From an uncultured Asticcacaulis sp. (GTDB taxonomy: Bacteria > Pseudomonadota > Alphaproteobacteria > Caulobacterales > Caulobacteraceae): a DNA stretch of 7,238 nucleotides. The notes under the pieces were generated by a model that worked only from the letters and a program-made list of their open reading frames with translations, searched no databases and had not been told where the DNA came from. Position 1 is the stretch's first letter; the number at the start of each line of letters is the position of its first letter. A program made the position numbers and the translations under genes. Location of the stretch: positions 1 to 7,238 of the forward strand of contig CAMLIY010000160.1 of the NCBI GenBank assembly GCA_946480125.1. Direction: 5' to 3'. Of this stretch, positions 6,536 to 7,238 are shown piece by piece.

Positions 6536-6567
6536 GCCACCCTTTGCTTAACCAAAGCAGGGGTGGC
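6536..6567 (-). terminator. Hairpin at the tRNA-Asp 3' end, copy 1
   Basis: On the - strand GCCACCC pairs with GGGTGGC (7 bp), and after a small internal loop TGCTT pairs with AAGCA around a 5-nt loop. The first four bases of the outer arm are the GCCA end of the tRNA. No T run follows directly. A TTTTTT run comes about 16 bases later in this copy. It may act as a terminator or as a 3' processing signal. Confidence 0.5.
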
Positions 6568-6640
6568 GCGAGTGACGGGACTCGAACCCGCGACCTTCGG
6601 CGTGACAGGCCGACACTCTAACCAACTGAGCTACACCCGC
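6564..6640 (-). tRNA. tRNA-Asp (anticodon GTC), copy 1
   Basis: The 77-nt sequence folds as a full cloverleaf. It has a 7-bp acceptor stem with one G-U pair, a D arm with GGTTAGA, a 5-bp anticodon stem around CTGTCAC, and a T arm with TTCGAGT. The anticodon GTC is at 6604-6606 on the - strand and reads aspartate codons GAC and GAT. G at the discriminator position fits an aspartate tRNA. The CCA end is encoded (6564-6566). Confidence 0.97.
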
Positions 6641-6695
6641 ATTCCCTTGTCTCTTCTATTGGGCCTGCGTTGCCGCTGGCTTCGAAGAGGTGCGC

Positions 6696-6724
6696 TTAGT
6701 AGTTCGGCGAGAGAGGGGTGTCAA
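6696..6724 (-). promoter_or_regulatory. Promoter of tRNA-Asp copy 1
   Basis: A perfect -35 box TTGACA (6719-6724, - strand) is 17 bases from TACTAA (6696-6701), about 55 bases before the tRNA 5' end. The -35 box is kept in the second copy although the spacer sequence has changed, which supports function. The -10 box is a weak match. Confidence 0.65.
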
Positions 6725-6836
6725 CAGATAAAACGCGGACATAACAGTCAAAAATGTTCGTCAAACGATACAGCGCCATACCACGCCTGAAGCGATCAGG
6801 AAGCTTTTTGAAAGAAGAGATGTAAGACAACAGGGA
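6725..6836. other. Spacer between the two tRNA-Asp units
   Basis: No gene is seen. Apart from the first few bases next to the promoter it does not resemble the corresponding stretch beyond the second copy. A 5-bp inverted repeat CCTGA/TCAGG (6786-6800) followed by a T-rich run is too weak to call a terminator. Confidence 0.5.
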
Positions 6837-6845
6837 AAATGCGGT

Positions 6846-6877
6846 GCCACCCTTTGCTTAACCAAAGCAGGGGTGGC
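6846..6877 (-). terminator. Hairpin at the tRNA-Asp 3' end, copy 2
   Basis: The hairpin is the same as at 6536-6567 and again begins within the tRNA GCCA end. Here no T run follows within the next 25 bases on the - strand, so intrinsic termination is doubtful. A role in 3' trimming, or readthrough toward copy 1, is possible. Confidence 0.4.
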
Positions 6878-6950
6878 GCGAGTGACGGGACTCGAACCCG
6901 CGACCTTCGGCGTGACAGGCCGACACTCTAACCAACTGAGCTACACCCGC
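6874..6950 (-). tRNA. tRNA-Asp (anticodon GTC), copy 2
   Basis: Identical to the tRNA at 6564-6640, with anticodon GTC at 6914-6916, a complete cloverleaf and encoded CCA (6874-6876). Both copies appear functional. Confidence 0.97.
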
Positions 6951-7005
6951 ATTCCCTTGTCTCTTCTATTGGGCCTGCGTTGCCGCTGGCTTCGAAGAGG
7001 TGCGC

Positions 7006-7035
7006 TTAGTAGTTCGGTGGACGAGGCGGTGTCAA
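7006..7035 (-). promoter_or_regulatory. Promoter of tRNA-Asp copy 2
   Basis: TTGACA (7030-7035, - strand) is 18 bases from TACTAA (7006-7011). Upstream of the -35 box on the - strand is an AT-rich stretch (about 7036-7058) that could act as an UP element, as is common for stable RNA genes. Confidence 0.65.
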
Positions 7036-7058
7036 CATATAAAACGGAAAAAATAGTG

Positions 7059-7238
7059 CTGTGACCAGCAAACCCTTGGATAACTTCGGTACTTAAGGTG
7101 CAGTATTTGCGAGTGATTTGCATTATCTTTCGGCACAAGCGAAAAAGTGTAAGAAAGTGGGCAAAAGGTGATTTTTTCGCACCGCAATGGTTTGAAGCTT
7201 TGAACAGAGTGGTCTAATAGCCTACTGACTGAGTCCGG
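7059..7238. other. Right end of window without a supported gene
   Basis: I see no coding frame with a family-like sequence, no tRNA and no strong terminator. A short TTTCG/CGAAA inverted repeat near 7127-7144 has no T run after it. Any gene whose transcript enters here must start or end beyond the window. Confidence 0.4.

Larger units (their letters stand above)
6527..6707. repeat. Direct repeat, copy 1 (tRNA-Asp unit)
   Basis: These 181 bases are identical to 6837-7017. The copy includes the 3' hairpin, the tRNA-Asp gene, the leader and the -10 region of the promoter. Just outside, similarity weakens on both sides. To the left a CAGGGA is shared with a one-base length difference. To the right only the -35 box and a short AT-rich stretch remain alike. 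Confidence 0.95.
6837..7017. repeat. Direct repeat, copy 2 (tRNA-Asp unit)
   Basis: Identical over 181 bases to 6527-6707 at an offset of 310. Copy 2 is the upstream one in the direction of tRNA transcription. Confidence 0.95.

Noticed and set aside
6452..6790. A 112-codon + strand frame containing the sequence VTGLEPATFGVTGRHSNQ
   Set aside because: It is the antisense translation of tRNA-Asp copy 1 and its leader. The same peptide is a well-known false protein in databases.
6786..6816. A + strand terminator-like CCTGA/TCAGG hairpin followed by Ts
   Set aside because: The stem is only 5 bp, and no + strand gene ends nearby.
6527..7017. Direct repeats as attachment sites of an integrated element or as an insertion sequence
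   Set aside because: No integrase or transposase is present. The intervening 129 bp is too short for an element, and each repeat contains a whole tRNA with its promoter region instead of a tRNA 3' fragment.
6873..7064. A 63-codon + strand frame with the same peptide
   Set aside because: It is the antisense translation of tRNA-Asp copy 2.

Overview
The window looks like a stretch of chromosome from a Gram-negative alphaproteobacterium. A Caulobacterales genus such as Asticcacaulis, or a sphingomonad-like relative, is my best guess. The reasons are moderate GC content, the alphaproteobacterial style of the autotransporter (a Pro-Asp-Tyr-Ser-Gly element ahead of the barrel), a Tat-exported GH5 mannanase, and an LCM-type methyltransferase. 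This is a judgement from style, not a database match.

Layout from left to right. (1) The 3' end of a pirin-family gene on the + strand runs off the left edge and ends in a strong rho-independent terminator (388-426). (2) Convergent to it, and on the - strand, lies a run of three protein genes. Read in the direction of transcription these are: a classical autotransporter of 1093 residues (6200-2919) with its own terminator (2866-2898); an LCM-family SAM-dependent methyltransferase (2792-1902), whose real start is 40 codons inside the longest open frame; and a Tat-exported GH5 endo-beta-mannanase (1805-438). (3) Upstream of the autotransporter is about 360 bases without a convincing gene. It is rich in small palindromes and probably holds the autotransporter promoter and a long leader. 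(4) At the right end are two identical tRNA-Asp(GTC) genes on the - strand. They sit inside an exact 181-bp duplicated segment repeated at a distance of 310 bp, and each copy has its own TTGACA promoter box. (5) The last 200 bases hold no gene I can support.

How the genes might work together: the mannanase cuts beta-1,4-mannan outside the cytoplasmic membrane, and the autotransporter displays a long beta-helical, cysteine-free passenger at the cell surface. A shared role in attaching to or feeding on plant polysaccharide is possible, but it rests only on proximity. The methyltransferase has no obvious link to either neighbour. The autotransporter terminator separates it from the two genes downstream.

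I found no strong evidence of a new biological system, CRISPR array, insertion sequence, prophage or defence cassette. The observations most worth a second look are the homogenised tRNA-Asp duplication, the conserved hairpin that begins inside the tRNA 3' GCCA end, the palindrome-rich control region before the autotransporter, and a 15-bp tandem duplication inside the mannanase signal peptide.
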